64,000 bases of DNA from contig NZ_JAKJHZ010000001.1 in NCBI RefSeq assembly GCF_021648885.1, positions 1 through 64,000 on the forward strand, written 5' to 3'. The stretch comes from Nocardioides potassii. GTDB taxonomy: Bacteria; Actinomycetota; Actinomycetes; Propionibacteriales; Nocardioidaceae. This document shows, piece after piece, positions 32,780-40,594 of this stretch (its first letter is position 1; each line of letters starts with the position of its first letter). Made by a program: the position numbers and the translations under genes. The notes beneath the pieces are model-generated. The model saw only the letters and a program-made list of their open reading frames with translations. It was not told the DNA's origin and searched no databases.

Positions 32780-33436
32780 CTACGGGGCGTCGTCCCCGGG
32801 GTCCTTGCGGCCCAGGCGCATCGACTCCGCCACCCGGCCGATGAGCTCCGACATCCCCGGCACGTCGGCGGCCCGTCCCGTGACGGCGATCTCGACCTGC
32901 GCGTTGTCGGACCCGGTGAGGTCCAGCCACGTGAGGAACCCGTGGCGCAGGTGGTTGTTCGTGACGTAGGTGTAGTGGAGCCGGCCACCGCCCTGGCTCT
33001 TGATCTGCACGGACTGCTCGTCCTCGACGAGCTCGTCGATGCGGCGGTCGAGGGTCCAGGCGATGGAGCGACGGTTGCTGATCACCTGCTCGACGCGCAT
33101 GTAGTAGCCGAACGTCTGGAAGTCGGGCGGGCGCCACTGCCACTCGGTGAGCGAGTTGGTCGTGAACCGCCACCCCGCCGGTCGCTCGAGCGCGAGGCCG
33201 AAGTCCCCGGTGCCGACCCGCTGCTCGACCAGCTCGATGCCAGGGGCGAGGGCGGGGAAGTCCGGGTCGGGGAGCAGGTCCGGCTTCGGGTCCACGGGCA
33301 GGGTGGGCTCGGCGACGATCGGCGCCGCCTCCCCGGTGCCCACCGCCGTCTCGCCCAGCGCCCACGACGCGCCGAAGCCCGCGCCGGCACCGAGCGCCAG
33401 CAGCAGCACCAGCACCACCGGCCCCCGCCACGTCAC
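32780..33436 (-). CDS. Membrane-anchored protein, paralogue 1 of a tandem pair
   Basis: 218 residues from GTG at 33436 (MTWRGPVVLVLLLALGAG). TAGGTT lies 7 nt upstream, and the start aligns with paralogue 2 (MDWRGPAVVVALLAIGAG). One N-terminal helix, then an extracytoplasmic domain: VGTGDFGLALERPAGWRF, YYMRVEQV, HYTYVTNNHLRHGFLTWLDL and VEIAVTGRAADVPGMSELI. It resembles small actinobacterial exported sensor-type domains; no function is known. The gene is convergent with the kinase (11-bp gap), whose outside domain ends in a similar pattern. Confidence 0.7.
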   Translation of the reverse strand: MTWRGPVVLVLLLALGAGAGFGASWALGETAVGTGEAAPIVAEPTLPVDPKPDLLPDPDFPALAPGIELVEQRVGTGDFGLALERPAGWRFTTNSLTEWQWRPPDFQTFGYYMRVEQVISNRRSIAWTLDRRIDELVEDEQSVQIKSQGGGRLHYTYVTNNHLRHGFLTWLDLTGSDNAQVEIAVTGRAADVPGMSELIGRVAESMRLGRKDPGDDAP

Positions 33437-33473
33437 GGCCGACAACCTAGGCCATCGGCCGGACGGCTCACGG

Positions 33474-34127
33474 TCACTCGACGACGCCGCCGGTCGCTCC
33501 GCGCATGCCGTCGGCCACCCGGCGGATCAGGTCACGCGTCCCCGGCACGTCGCGCTGGCGCCCGTGCACCACGATCTCGACGTCCGCCTGCCCGCTCTGG
33601 TCGAGGTCGAGCCACCGCATGAAGCTGTGCCGCGCGTTGCCCTCGTTGCTGCGGTAGGTGTACTCGAGCGAGTCGGCGCCGCGGGCCAGGATGTCGACGT
33701 CCTCCTGCTCGCGCTCGAGCCGCTCGATCCGCACGTCGATGGCGTCCTCGATGGTGATGTCCTGGCTGTCGATCTGCTCGATCCGCATCACGTAGGTGTT
33801 GTTGGACGTGCCGGGCTGCTTCCACTTCCACTCGTTGCTCGCGTTGGTGTTGGAGGTCCAGCCGACGGGGGCGGGGAAGGTGATCTCGAACTTGCCCTCG
33901 CCGCGCGTCTCGGTCCGCATCTGCAGGCCCGGCTGGAGGGTCGGGTCGTCCGGGTCCTGGGCGAACGGGAGGTCGGCCTCGACGGGGTACTCCGGGTTGC
34001 GCGCCGGGATCGGCGTCCCGGAGCCGGTGCCGATCGAGGTGTCGCGGGTGGCTCCCGACGCGGCGTAACCGCTGCCGGCGCCGATCGCCAGGAGCGCGAC
34101 AACCACCGCAGGCCCCCGCCAGTCCAT
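33474..34127 (-). CDS. Membrane-anchored protein, paralogue 2 of a tandem pair
   Basis: 217 residues, nearly the same length as paralogue 1. It has the same N-terminal anchor (MDWRGPAVVVALLAIGAGSG) and matching landmarks: GEGKFEITFPAPVGW, YVMRIEQI, EYTYRSNEGNARHSFMRWLD and VEIVVHGRQRDVPGTRDLI. Identity is only partial, so the duplication is old. The two genes are 37 bp apart, each with its own leaderless box (TAGAGT 6 nt before this ATG). No cysteines or enzyme motifs are visible. Confidence 0.7.
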   Translation of the reverse strand: MDWRGPAVVVALLAIGAGSGYAASGATRDTSIGTGSGTPIPARNPEYPVEADLPFAQDPDDPTLQPGLQMRTETRGEGKFEITFPAPVGWTSNTNASNEWKWKQPGTSNNTYVMRIEQIDSQDITIEDAIDVRIERLEREQEDVDILARGADSLEYTYRSNEGNARHSFMRWLDLDQSGQADVEIVVHGRQRDVPGTRDLIRRVADGMRGATGGVVE

Positions 34128-34241
34128 GGCCGCACTCTAGGCGACACCGTGTGCGCACCGCCCGCCGCCGCCTGTTCGGACGGGCGGGGTCCGGGACGGG
34201 GCCGCGACGGGGGCGGCGACCGCACGTCCTACCGTGGCGCC

Positions 34242-35732
34242 ATGCTGATCCGCGACACCCGCCTCGTGGCGCTCACCGGGCACGTGCCCGGGCCCGTCGA
34301 CGTACGCGTCGAGGACGGTGTCGTCACCGAGGTCGGGCCGTCGCTGCCGACGCGGCCCGGCGAGTCGACGTACGACGCTGCGGGGCGCTGGCTGATGCCG
34401 GGGCTGTGGGACCAGCACGTGCACCTCGGCCAGTGGACGCTCGCGTCGGCGCGGCTCGACCTGGCCTCGGCGCGGTCGAGCGCGGAGGCCGTCGCCGCGG
34501 TGCGCGCGCGCCTCGAGGAGTGGCCGGACCTGCCGGTGATCGGCTGGGGCCACCGGCCGACCGCGTGGCCGGACAGCCCGACCGTGTCCGACCTCGACGC
34601 GATCGACACCGACCAGCCGATCGTGCTGATCGCCGGCGACGGCCACCACGGCTGGCTCAACACGACCGCGTTGCACGTGCTCGCGCTCTCGAGCCGTCAG
34701 GACGTCGTCAGCGAGGGCGAGTGGTTCCAGGCCTACGGCCGGCTGGCGGGCGTGATGGGCTCCGACGGCACCGGCCCGGACGCCTACCGCCGCTCGATGG
34801 AGGCGGCCGCCGCGCAGGGCGTGGTCGGGCTGGTCGACCTCGAGTTCAGCGGCGGGGTCGCCGACTGGGTGGACCGGTGGTCGGCGGGTGCCGACCTGCT
34901 GCGCGTCCGCCACGCCTGCTACGCCGACGGCCTCGACGACGTGCTCGCCCGGGGCCTGCGCTCGGGTGACCCGTTGGCCGACGACCCGCGCCTGACGATG
35001 GGCCCGCTCAAGATCATCAGCGACGGCTCGCTCAACACCCGTACGGCCTGGTGCTGCGAGCCCTACGCCGAGAAGGCGGTGGCGGGCTTCGAGGAGGGCC
35101 AGCCCAACCAGACCCCCGACGAGCTGCGCGCGCTGCTCGCCCGCGCTGCATCGGGCGGGCTCGACGTGGCGGTCCACGCGATCGGCGACCGGGCGGTCAC
35201 AGAGGCGCTCGACGCGTTCGCCGACACCGGAGCCCGCGGCGGCATCGAGCACGTCCAGCTCACCACCCGTGACGACGTACGACGGATGGCCGGGCTCGGC
35301 GTCCGCGCGAGCGTGCAACCCGCGCACCTGCTCGACGACCGCGACGTGACCGAACGGCTGTGGCCCGGGCGGGCGGAGCGCTGCTTCCCGCTGCGGTGGA
35401 TGCTCGACGACGGCGTCGACGTGGTCCTCGGCTCGGACGCCCCGGTCTCGCCGCTCGACCCGTGGCTGGCGGTCGCCGCCGCGGTCCACCGGTCCGGCGA
35501 CGACCGCGAGCCGTGGCACCCCGAGCAGTCGATCACCGCGCGCGAGGCGCTGGCCGCGTCCACCGACGGCTGGGGGACCGTCGCGGCCGGCCACCCGGCC
35601 GACCTCGTCCTCCTCGACGCCGACCCCCTCGACGGTTCGTCCGACCGCGCGCACGCTGAGCGGCTGCGGGCCTTCGCCGACCACGTCGTCGTGACCTGGG
35701 TCGCCGGCGACGCGGCGTACGAGCGCCCCTGA
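34242..35732 (+). CDS. Amidohydrolase family protein (YtcJ-like)
   Basis: 496 residues. Metal-dependent hydrolase features are MPGLWDQHVHLGQW (HxH), GDGHHGWLNTTAL, a metal-ligand region KIISDGSLNTRTAW, AVHAIGDRAVTEALDAF, the ligand His in EHVQLTTRDD and the late Asp in VLGSDAPVSPLDPW. The YtcJ group includes N-substituted formamide deformylases and imidazolonepropionase-like enzymes; the substrate is unknown. ATG at 34242 follows TACCGT by 6 nt. A complex hairpin separates it from the convergent regulator. Confidence 0.8.
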   Translation: MLIRDTRLVALTGHVPGPVDVRVEDGVVTEVGPSLPTRPGESTYDAAGRWLMPGLWDQHVHLGQWTLASARLDLASARSSAEAVAAVRARLEEWPDLPVIGWGHRPTAWPDSPTVSDLDAIDTDQPIVLIAGDGHHGWLNTTALHVLALSSRQDVVSEGEWFQAYGRLAGVMGSDGTGPDAYRRSMEAAAAQGVVGLVDLEFSGGVADWVDRWSAGADLLRVRHACYADGLDDVLARGLRSGDPLADDPRLTMGPLKIISDGSLNTRTAWCCEPYAEKAVAGFEEGQPNQTPDELRALLARAASGGLDVAVHAIGDRAVTEALDAFADTGARGGIEHVQLTTRDDVRRMAGLGVRASVQPAHLLDDRDVTERLWPGRAERCFPLRWMLDDGVDVVLGSDAPVSPLDPWLAVAAAVHRSGDDREPWHPEQSITAREALAASTDGWGTVAAGHPADLVLLDADPLDGSSDRAHAERLRAFADHVVVTWVAGDAAYERP

Positions 35733-35748
35733 ACCGCCGGCCCTGATC

Positions 35749-35823
35749 CGCTGTAACGCCGGAGGAGCTGTACCCCCTATGGTCCTCCGGGGTGGGTACA
35801 GGCCATAACCCGGCGTTACAGCG
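35749..35823. terminator. Nested inverted repeat between convergent genes
   Basis: Outer perfect 14-bp arms CGCTGTAACGCCGG (35749-35762) and CCGGCGTTACAGCG (35810-35823). Inside is an 8-bp pair CTGTACCC/GGGTACAG. A competing stem CCGGAGGA/TCCTCCGG shares the outer arm. It can fold two ways, and is probably a bidirectional terminator. Confidence 0.7.
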
Positions 35824-35866
35824 CCGGGCGAGGGCCGACGTCACAGCGGCGCGCGGCCGTACGGCG

Positions 35867-37015
35867 TCAGGCCAGCGCGAGGGTCGCGTCGAGCACGAAG
35901 GCGGGGTCCTCGAGGCGGTCGCCGTAGACCTCCCGGAGCTGTTGCACCCGGTAGCGGACGGTCTGGGCGTGCACGAACAGCTCCTCGGCGACGGCGTCGC
36001 GGCGGCCGTGGTGGAGCAGCCAGCTGCGGAGCGTCTCGGTGAGCTTCTCGGCAGTGGAGGGGCGCAGGTCGGCGAGCGGGGCGAGCACCCGGGCGCGCAG
36101 GTCCGCACGTGCGTCGGGGTCGGCCGTCAGCAGGAGGGCGGCCAGGTGGTCGTCGGCATCGACGAGGCCGCCGATGCCGAGCGCGGCGCATCGCACGGCG
36201 CGCCGGTGGGACGCGACGACCTCGAGCCACGGCACCGACGGCCCGACGACGGCATCGGTGCCGCGCAGCGCGCGGAGCAACGCAGGGCGCGCCGCAGCCG
36301 CCCCCGTGCTCGGCACCAGCAGCGACGCGTGCCCCTCGGGAAGGCCCGGCACGTCGTCGGTGGGCTGCAGCGTGGCCTGGTCGAGCGCGGTCAGCGCGTG
36401 GGACACCTGCGACTCCTGGAGCACGACCGCGGTCAGCGCGCCCGGCGGCTCCCAGCCGGCGCGCTCGGCCGCAGCGGTGACGGCGTCGGCAGGTGCGCCG
36501 GTGAGCAGCGCCCGCGCGAGCCGCTCGAGGTTGCGCTGCCGCACGCGGCCACTGCTCTCGAGCTCGTCGGTGTGCCCGGCGACGGAGGAGGCCGACAGCT
36601 CGTCGATGTAGGCGAAGACGAGCTCGGCGAAGCGGGCGAGCTGGCCGGCGTCCACGCCCGCCTCGACGGCGACGTCGGCCATGTGGTGCCACGACGCCCG
36701 GGCACCGATGCGGTAGGCCGCGAGCAGCGCCTCGACCGTACGGCCCTGGCGGGCCTCGCCGCGGCCGAGCTGGTAGGCACCCTCGATCGCGGGCGCCCGG
36801 GGCGCGTCGGCGCCGGACCTGGTGGCCAGGGTCAGGAACCCGCCCAGCGCGAGCTGCACCGCGTTGCGGATCACCTCACCCATCCGGCCGCTCCACGCCC
36901 CCGCATAGCTCGGGACCTCCTCGACGATCGCGAGGACGGCGTTGTCGGCGATCTGGGCGAGCTGCGAGCGCAGGGCGTCCGTCACGGCCGGATCGAGACC
37001 CACCACGGTCGGCAT
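35867..37015 (-). CDS. PucR/CdaR-type transcriptional regulator
   Basis: 382 residues from ATG at 37015. The C-terminus carries the PucR helix-turn-helix: LRSWLLHHGRRDAVAEELFV, then HAQTVRYRVQQLREVYGDRL. The N-terminal two-thirds is an actinobacterial effector domain (EARQGRTVEALLAAYRIGAR, and RQRNLERLARALLTG). It is divergent from the ferredoxin-reductase/desaturase genes with a 135-bp shared control region, so it may regulate fatty-acid desaturation, an inference from position. A longer upstream frame would run across the divergent gene and is rejected. Confidence 0.82.
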   Translation of the reverse strand: MPTVVGLDPAVTDALRSQLAQIADNAVLAIVEEVPSYAGAWSGRMGEVIRNAVQLALGGFLTLATRSGADAPRAPAIEGAYQLGRGEARQGRTVEALLAAYRIGARASWHHMADVAVEAGVDAGQLARFAELVFAYIDELSASSVAGHTDELESSGRVRQRNLERLARALLTGAPADAVTAAAERAGWEPPGALTAVVLQESQVSHALTALDQATLQPTDDVPGLPEGHASLLVPSTGAAAARPALLRALRGTDAVVGPSVPWLEVVASHRRAVRCAALGIGGLVDADDHLAALLLTADPDARADLRARVLAPLADLRPSTAEKLTETLRSWLLHHGRRDAVAEELFVHAQTVRYRVQQLREVYGDRLEDPAFVLDATLALA

Positions 37016-37068
37016 TTGTGTGGTGGGGCGCACAGGTCGGGTGGCCAACGGGACTCCAGGGATCGATT

Positions 37069-37085
37069 TTGTTCGTTGCGAACAA
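37069..37085. promoter_or_regulatory. 17-bp palindrome, candidate operator
   Basis: TTGTTCGTTGCGAACAA: perfect 7-bp arms with spacer TTG, between the regulator (start 37015) and the reductase (start 37151). A TAGCCT box follows at 37091-37096. A good operator candidate for control of the reductase/desaturase genes. Confidence 0.65.
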
Positions 37086-37150
37086 GAGTCTAGCCTCGAT
37101 TCACGTGCCGGGGGCAGGTAAGCACAGTCGGATCCGGGCACTGTGGTCCC

Positions 37151-38281
37151 ATGAGCACGACTCTCGAGCAGGCGGGCACCGATCGGGTGCGCGGCAGGCG
37201 TGTGCGGGACCACCTGGTCCGCGTGGCCGAGGCCGCCACGACGCCCTACCTCCCGGCCGACTTCATGGACCTCTTCGCCCCTCTCCGCTCGGGCGCCGAC
37301 CTGCGCGGTCGCATCGAGTCCGTGCACCCGGAGACCGCGGACGCCGCGACCCTCGTCATCCGCCCCGGCGCCGACTGGGCCGGCCACGTGCCCGGTCAGT
37401 ACCTCCGCATCGGCATCGACGTCGACGGCGTACGCCAGTGGCGTGCCTACTCCCTCACCCACGGTCCGCGCCGCGACGGCCGCATCTCGATCACGGTCAA
37501 GGCCGTGCCCGACGGCCTCGTCAGCAACCACCTCGTCCACGAGGCGCGGCCCGGCACGCTCGTCCACCTCGAGCAGGCCGCCGGCGAGTTCGTGCTGCCG
37601 CCCGAGGGCGGCAAGTTCCTCATGGTCACCGCCGGCTCGGGCATCACGCCGGTCATCGGGATGCTCCGCAACCTCTACCCGAGCACCGACGAGGGCGTCC
37701 TGCGCCTTCCCCGCAGCGAGGTCCACGACATCGTCGTCGTCCACGTGGCGCCGAGCCACCCCGACTCGATCTTCATCCGCGACCTCGAGGCGCTCGACGC
37801 CGCGGGATCCATCCGCCTCGTCGCTCGGTACGACGACCAGCACGGCGTCCTCGACGTCGACGACCTGGCCGACCTCGTCCCCGACCTGGCGGAGCGCACG
37901 ACCCTCGCCTGTGGACCGGCCGGCCTGCTGGACGCCCTGGCCGCCCACCACCAGGCCGCGGGCCTCACGCTGACCACCGAGCAGTTCCGCACCGCCCGGG
38001 TCGAGCCGGGCGACGGCGGCTCGGTGAGCTTCACCTCCGGCGCGACGCTCGAGCTCGACGGCGCCACGCCGATCCTCGACGCGGCCGAGGAGGCGGGCAT
38101 GTTGATGCCGAGCGGGTGCCGGATGGGCATCTGCATGGGCTGTGTCATCCCGCTCCGCGAGGGCAGCGTGCGCGACCTCCGCAACGGCGCCATCACGACC
38201 GCCGTCCCCGGTGAGACCGGGGACATCAAGGTGCAGACCTGCATCAACGCCGCCGCCGGCCCTTGCCACATCGACCACTGA
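37151..38281 (+). CDS. Ferredoxin reductase with fused [2Fe-2S] domain (desaturase electron donor)
   Basis: 376 residues. FAD domain with GQYLRIGIDVDG and WRAYSLTHGPR (flavin-binding RxYS), NAD domain with FLMVTAGSGITPVIGMLRNL and TTLACGPAGLLDAL, and a C-terminal plant-type ferredoxin with PSGCRMGICMGCVIPL (C-x4-C-x2-C) and final Cys in VQTCINAA. It is the counterpart of the mycobacterial Rv3230c-type oxidoreductase that donates electrons to DesA3, and the desaturase gene follows 84 nt later. ATG at 37151 is the first in-frame start after the operator region. Confidence 0.86.
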   Translation: MSTTLEQAGTDRVRGRRVRDHLVRVAEAATTPYLPADFMDLFAPLRSGADLRGRIESVHPETADAATLVIRPGADWAGHVPGQYLRIGIDVDGVRQWRAYSLTHGPRRDGRISITVKAVPDGLVSNHLVHEARPGTLVHLEQAAGEFVLPPEGGKFLMVTAGSGITPVIGMLRNLYPSTDEGVLRLPRSEVHDIVVVHVAPSHPDSIFIRDLEALDAAGSIRLVARYDDQHGVLDVDDLADLVPDLAERTTLACGPAGLLDALAAHHQAAGLTLTTEQFRTARVEPGDGGSVSFTSGATLELDGATPILDAAEEAGMLMPSGCRMGICMGCVIPLREGSVRDLRNGAITTAVPGETGDIKVQTCINAAAGPCHIDH

Positions 38282-38364
38282 CACCACCCCCACCCGCGGG
38301 TCCCGTGACGCTCGCCAGAGCGACCTCCTCGACCGGCTGAGACGAAAGACGGAAGGACACCCCG

Positions 38365-39597
38365 ATGACCACGATCCAGAAGAAGGCCGTCCTCGGCCAG
38401 GAGAGCCCGATCGCGCACCTCACCGAGGCCGACATCGAGCAGATCGGCATCGAGCTCGACGCCATCCGCCAGGACGTCCTGGACGACCGCGGCGCCAGCG
38501 ACGCGGCGTACATCCGCCGGGTCATCGACACCCAGCGCAAGCTCGAGCTCGGCTCGCGCGCGGTGCTGCTGTTCAGCGCGTTCCCGCCGGCCTGGGTCCT
38601 CGGCACCCTCGGCCTGAGCATCTCCAAGATCCTCGACAACATGGAGATCGGCCACAACATCCTCCACGGCCAGTGGGACTGGATGCGCGACCCGAAGATC
38701 CACTCCAGCACGTGGGAGTGGGACATGGCGTCGCCCGCCGAGCAGTGGAAGCACAGCCACAACGAGCTGCACCACACCTACACCAACGTCATCGGCAAGG
38801 ACAACGACCTCGGCTACGGCATCATGCGCGTGGACGAGGACCAGCCGTGGACGCCGGCGTCGCTGGCCCAGCCGGTGTTCTGCTTCATCAACGCCGTCTT
38901 CTTCGAGTACGGCATCGCCGCCTACGACCTCGAGCTCGGCGCCGTGATCAAGCGCAAGGGCACCAAGGAGCCGGAGTTCCGCCGCCGCGCCAAGCAGGTG
39001 CTGGGCAAGATCCGCAAGCAGGCCACCAAGGACTACGTCGTCCACCCGCTGCTCTCGCTGCCGACCGGCTCGTTCCTGCCGACGCTCGCAGCCAACGTCA
39101 CCGCCAACATCGTGCGCAACCTCTGGTCCAACTCCGTCATCCTCTGCGGCCACTTCCCCGAGGGCGTCGAGACCTTCGAGAAGCGCTCGATCGAGGGCGA
39201 GACCAAGGGCGAGTGGTACGTCCGCCAGATGCTCGGCAGCGCCAACATCTCCGGCTCGAAGTTCCTGCACCTGATGACCGGCAACCTGTCGCACCAGATC
39301 GAGCACCACCTGTTCCCGGACCTGCCGTCCAACCGCTACGCCGAGATCGCGCCCAAGGTGCAGGCCCTCTTCGAGAAGTACGACCTCACCTACTGCGCCC
39401 GGCCGATGGTCCCGCAGGTCTACTCGGCCTGGCACAAGGTGGTGCGCCTGTCGCTGCCCAACGGCTGGCTTGCGACCACGAACGCGAAGAACGCGCCCGA
39501 GCAACTTGCCATCCTCTACAAGATGGCCACCGGTGACCGCCGTACCCGTCGGCTCCTCGGACGCAAGCTGGAGAGCGAGGCGCGGGCCGCCGCCTGA
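38365..39597 (+). CDS. Membrane acyl-CoA (stearoyl) desaturase, DesA3-like
   Basis: 410 residues with three His boxes binding a di-iron centre: IGHNILHGQWDW, KHSHNELHHTYTN and NLSHQIEHHLFPDLPSNRY. Helices around 70-100 and 190-270 anchor it in the membrane. It should introduce a delta-9 double bond into acyl chains with electrons from the upstream reductase. The ribosome site GAAGGA precedes ATG. Its tail lacks recognisable additional domains. Confidence 0.87.
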   Translation: MTTIQKKAVLGQESPIAHLTEADIEQIGIELDAIRQDVLDDRGASDAAYIRRVIDTQRKLELGSRAVLLFSAFPPAWVLGTLGLSISKILDNMEIGHNILHGQWDWMRDPKIHSSTWEWDMASPAEQWKHSHNELHHTYTNVIGKDNDLGYGIMRVDEDQPWTPASLAQPVFCFINAVFFEYGIAAYDLELGAVIKRKGTKEPEFRRRAKQVLGKIRKQATKDYVVHPLLSLPTGSFLPTLAANVTANIVRNLWSNSVILCGHFPEGVETFEKRSIEGETKGEWYVRQMLGSANISGSKFLHLMTGNLSHQIEHHLFPDLPSNRYAEIAPKVQALFEKYDLTYCARPMVPQVYSAWHKVVRLSLPNGWLATTNAKNAPEQLAILYKMATGDRRTRRLLGRKLESEARAAA

Positions 39598-39753
39598 CGG
39601 TTTCCACGCTAGTTGCCACTTGTTGCCACGGAATCCGCTGGTCTGGACCTCCGTACCGAATGGCAATCATCAGTAGTTGTACGGATGTATCAGGAGCACA
39701 CTGGGACCATCCTTCCTTTCCAGGGGATATCGATCGTGGGGATCGAGACACGG

Positions 39754-39789
39754 ATGAACCAGTCAACACATCAGGAGGGCACCCGATGA
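39754..39789 (+). CDS. Possible 11-residue leader peptide
   Basis: ATG to TGA gives MNQSTHQEGTR, and its stop overlaps the next ATG by 4 nt (ATGA). Only a weak purine-rich stretch precedes it. The next gene has its own AGGAGG, so this short ORF may be chance. Confidence 0.25.
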   Translation: MNQSTHQEGTR

Positions 39790-39923
39790 TCAGGGTCGGT
39801 GCAGTGGGGGACACAGCTCAGGCGGCGTCGTACGACGTCCGCGCGGAGACGGCACAACCAGTCATCCCGCGCCAGCGCGGCGCGGTGGACACCAGCTCGG
39901 CGGTCCGACCGCCGGCTGCCTGA
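39786..39923 (+). CDS. 45-residue hypothetical protein
   Basis: ATG is preceded by a full AGGAGG at 8-nt spacing, the best ribosome site in the area. The product starts MIRVGAVGDTAQAASYDVRA and ends SSAVRPPAA. It is polar, with no signal peptide, membrane helix or cysteine. Two strong hairpins follow within 6-55 nt, giving a compact transcription unit. The 190-bp upstream region is lower in GC than neighbours and holds the direct repeat GTTGCCAC (39611, 39622). Unrecognised family. Confidence 0.55.
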   Translation: MIRVGAVGDTAQAASYDVRAETAQPVIPRQRGAVDTSSAVRPPAA

Positions 39924-39928
39924 CCAGG

Positions 39929-39962
39929 TCGCGGCGACCTCCTTGGGGAGGGGTCGCCGCGA
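39929..39962 (+). terminator. Hairpin after 45-aa gene
   Basis: Perfect 11-bp arms TCGCGGCGACC (39929-39939) and GGTCGCCGCGA (39952-39962), with an inner TCC/GGA extension. Starts 6 nt after the stop codon. Confidence 0.75.
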
Positions 39963-39975
39963 TCGGTGCGACCAC

Positions 39976-40004
39976 GACCGGCTCACGCTCTGCGTGAGCC
40001 GGTC
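39976..40004 (+). terminator. Second hairpin after 45-aa gene
   Basis: Perfect 13-bp arms GACCGGCTCACGC (39976-39988) and GCGTGAGCCGGTC (39992-40004) with a 3-nt loop TCT. Tandem with the previous hairpin. Confidence 0.75.
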
Positions 40005-40229
40005 CTTGGCGTTCCGGGCCGTGTCGCCGGGCCGGGGCAGACCGTCCGCCAGACGTCCGGCAGAGGCCCAGCAGAGGCCCAGCAGACGAAGTCTTCGACC
40101 TGTCTGGACCGACTTCCCAAGAGTTCCCGAAGGGTTCTCCTAGTCGGGGTCACCGCGACGCGGCGCTCCTAGCCTTGAGGGTGTGGCGCGGTCCGTGGGG
40201 GACCGCTCCGGGGATCAGAGGAGTCCGCG
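40005..40229 (+). other. Non-coding upstream region of the 79-aa gene
   Basis: No gene seen. Holds two exact 11-bp copies of CAGAGGCCCAG (40061-40071 and 40072-40082), and TAGCCT near 40170 as a possible -10 box about 60 nt before the start codon. AGAGGAG just before 40230 is the ribosome site. Confidence 0.4.
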
Positions 40230-40469
40230 ATGCGGAGCAAGAAGAACGACGACATCACCTGGGACGTGGCGGGACGGATCAAGTCCCTCGAGCAGTTCAG
40301 CGGCCCGGCCCTGGTGCGTCCGCGCAACGAGGCGGACGCCATCCCGATCCACGAGCCTGCTCCGGCCCGGGTCCCCCGGCCGCGACAGTCCCGCATCTTC
40401 CTGCGCGGTGCCGAGGGCTTCGGCGCCTACGCCGACCTCACCGTCACCGCGCCGCACCTGGCCGACTGA
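40230..40469 (+). CDS. 79-residue hypothetical protein
   Basis: A hydrophilic small protein starting MRSKKNDDITWDVAGRIKSL, Pro/Arg-rich in the middle, ending TVTAPHLAD. ATG is preceded by AGAGGAG at about 7 nt. No domain, signal peptide or cysteine is recognised. The neighbours are non-coding upstream and a divergently unrelated beta-propeller gene downstream on the same strand. Confidence 0.6.
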   Translation: MRSKKNDDITWDVAGRIKSLEQFSGPALVRPRNEADAIPIHEPAPARVPRPRQSRIFLRGAEGFGAYADLTVTAPHLAD

Positions 40470-40594
40470 GGCCGCCCGCCGGCCGGTCGGATCGCACGGT
40501 CCGTGCTGGCCGGGTGACGAACGCCGCATGCCGCGGCGCCGGCCACCGGCCGAGCCTCCCCGCTGAGGGGCAGCCGCTCGCCTAGGGTCTTCCG

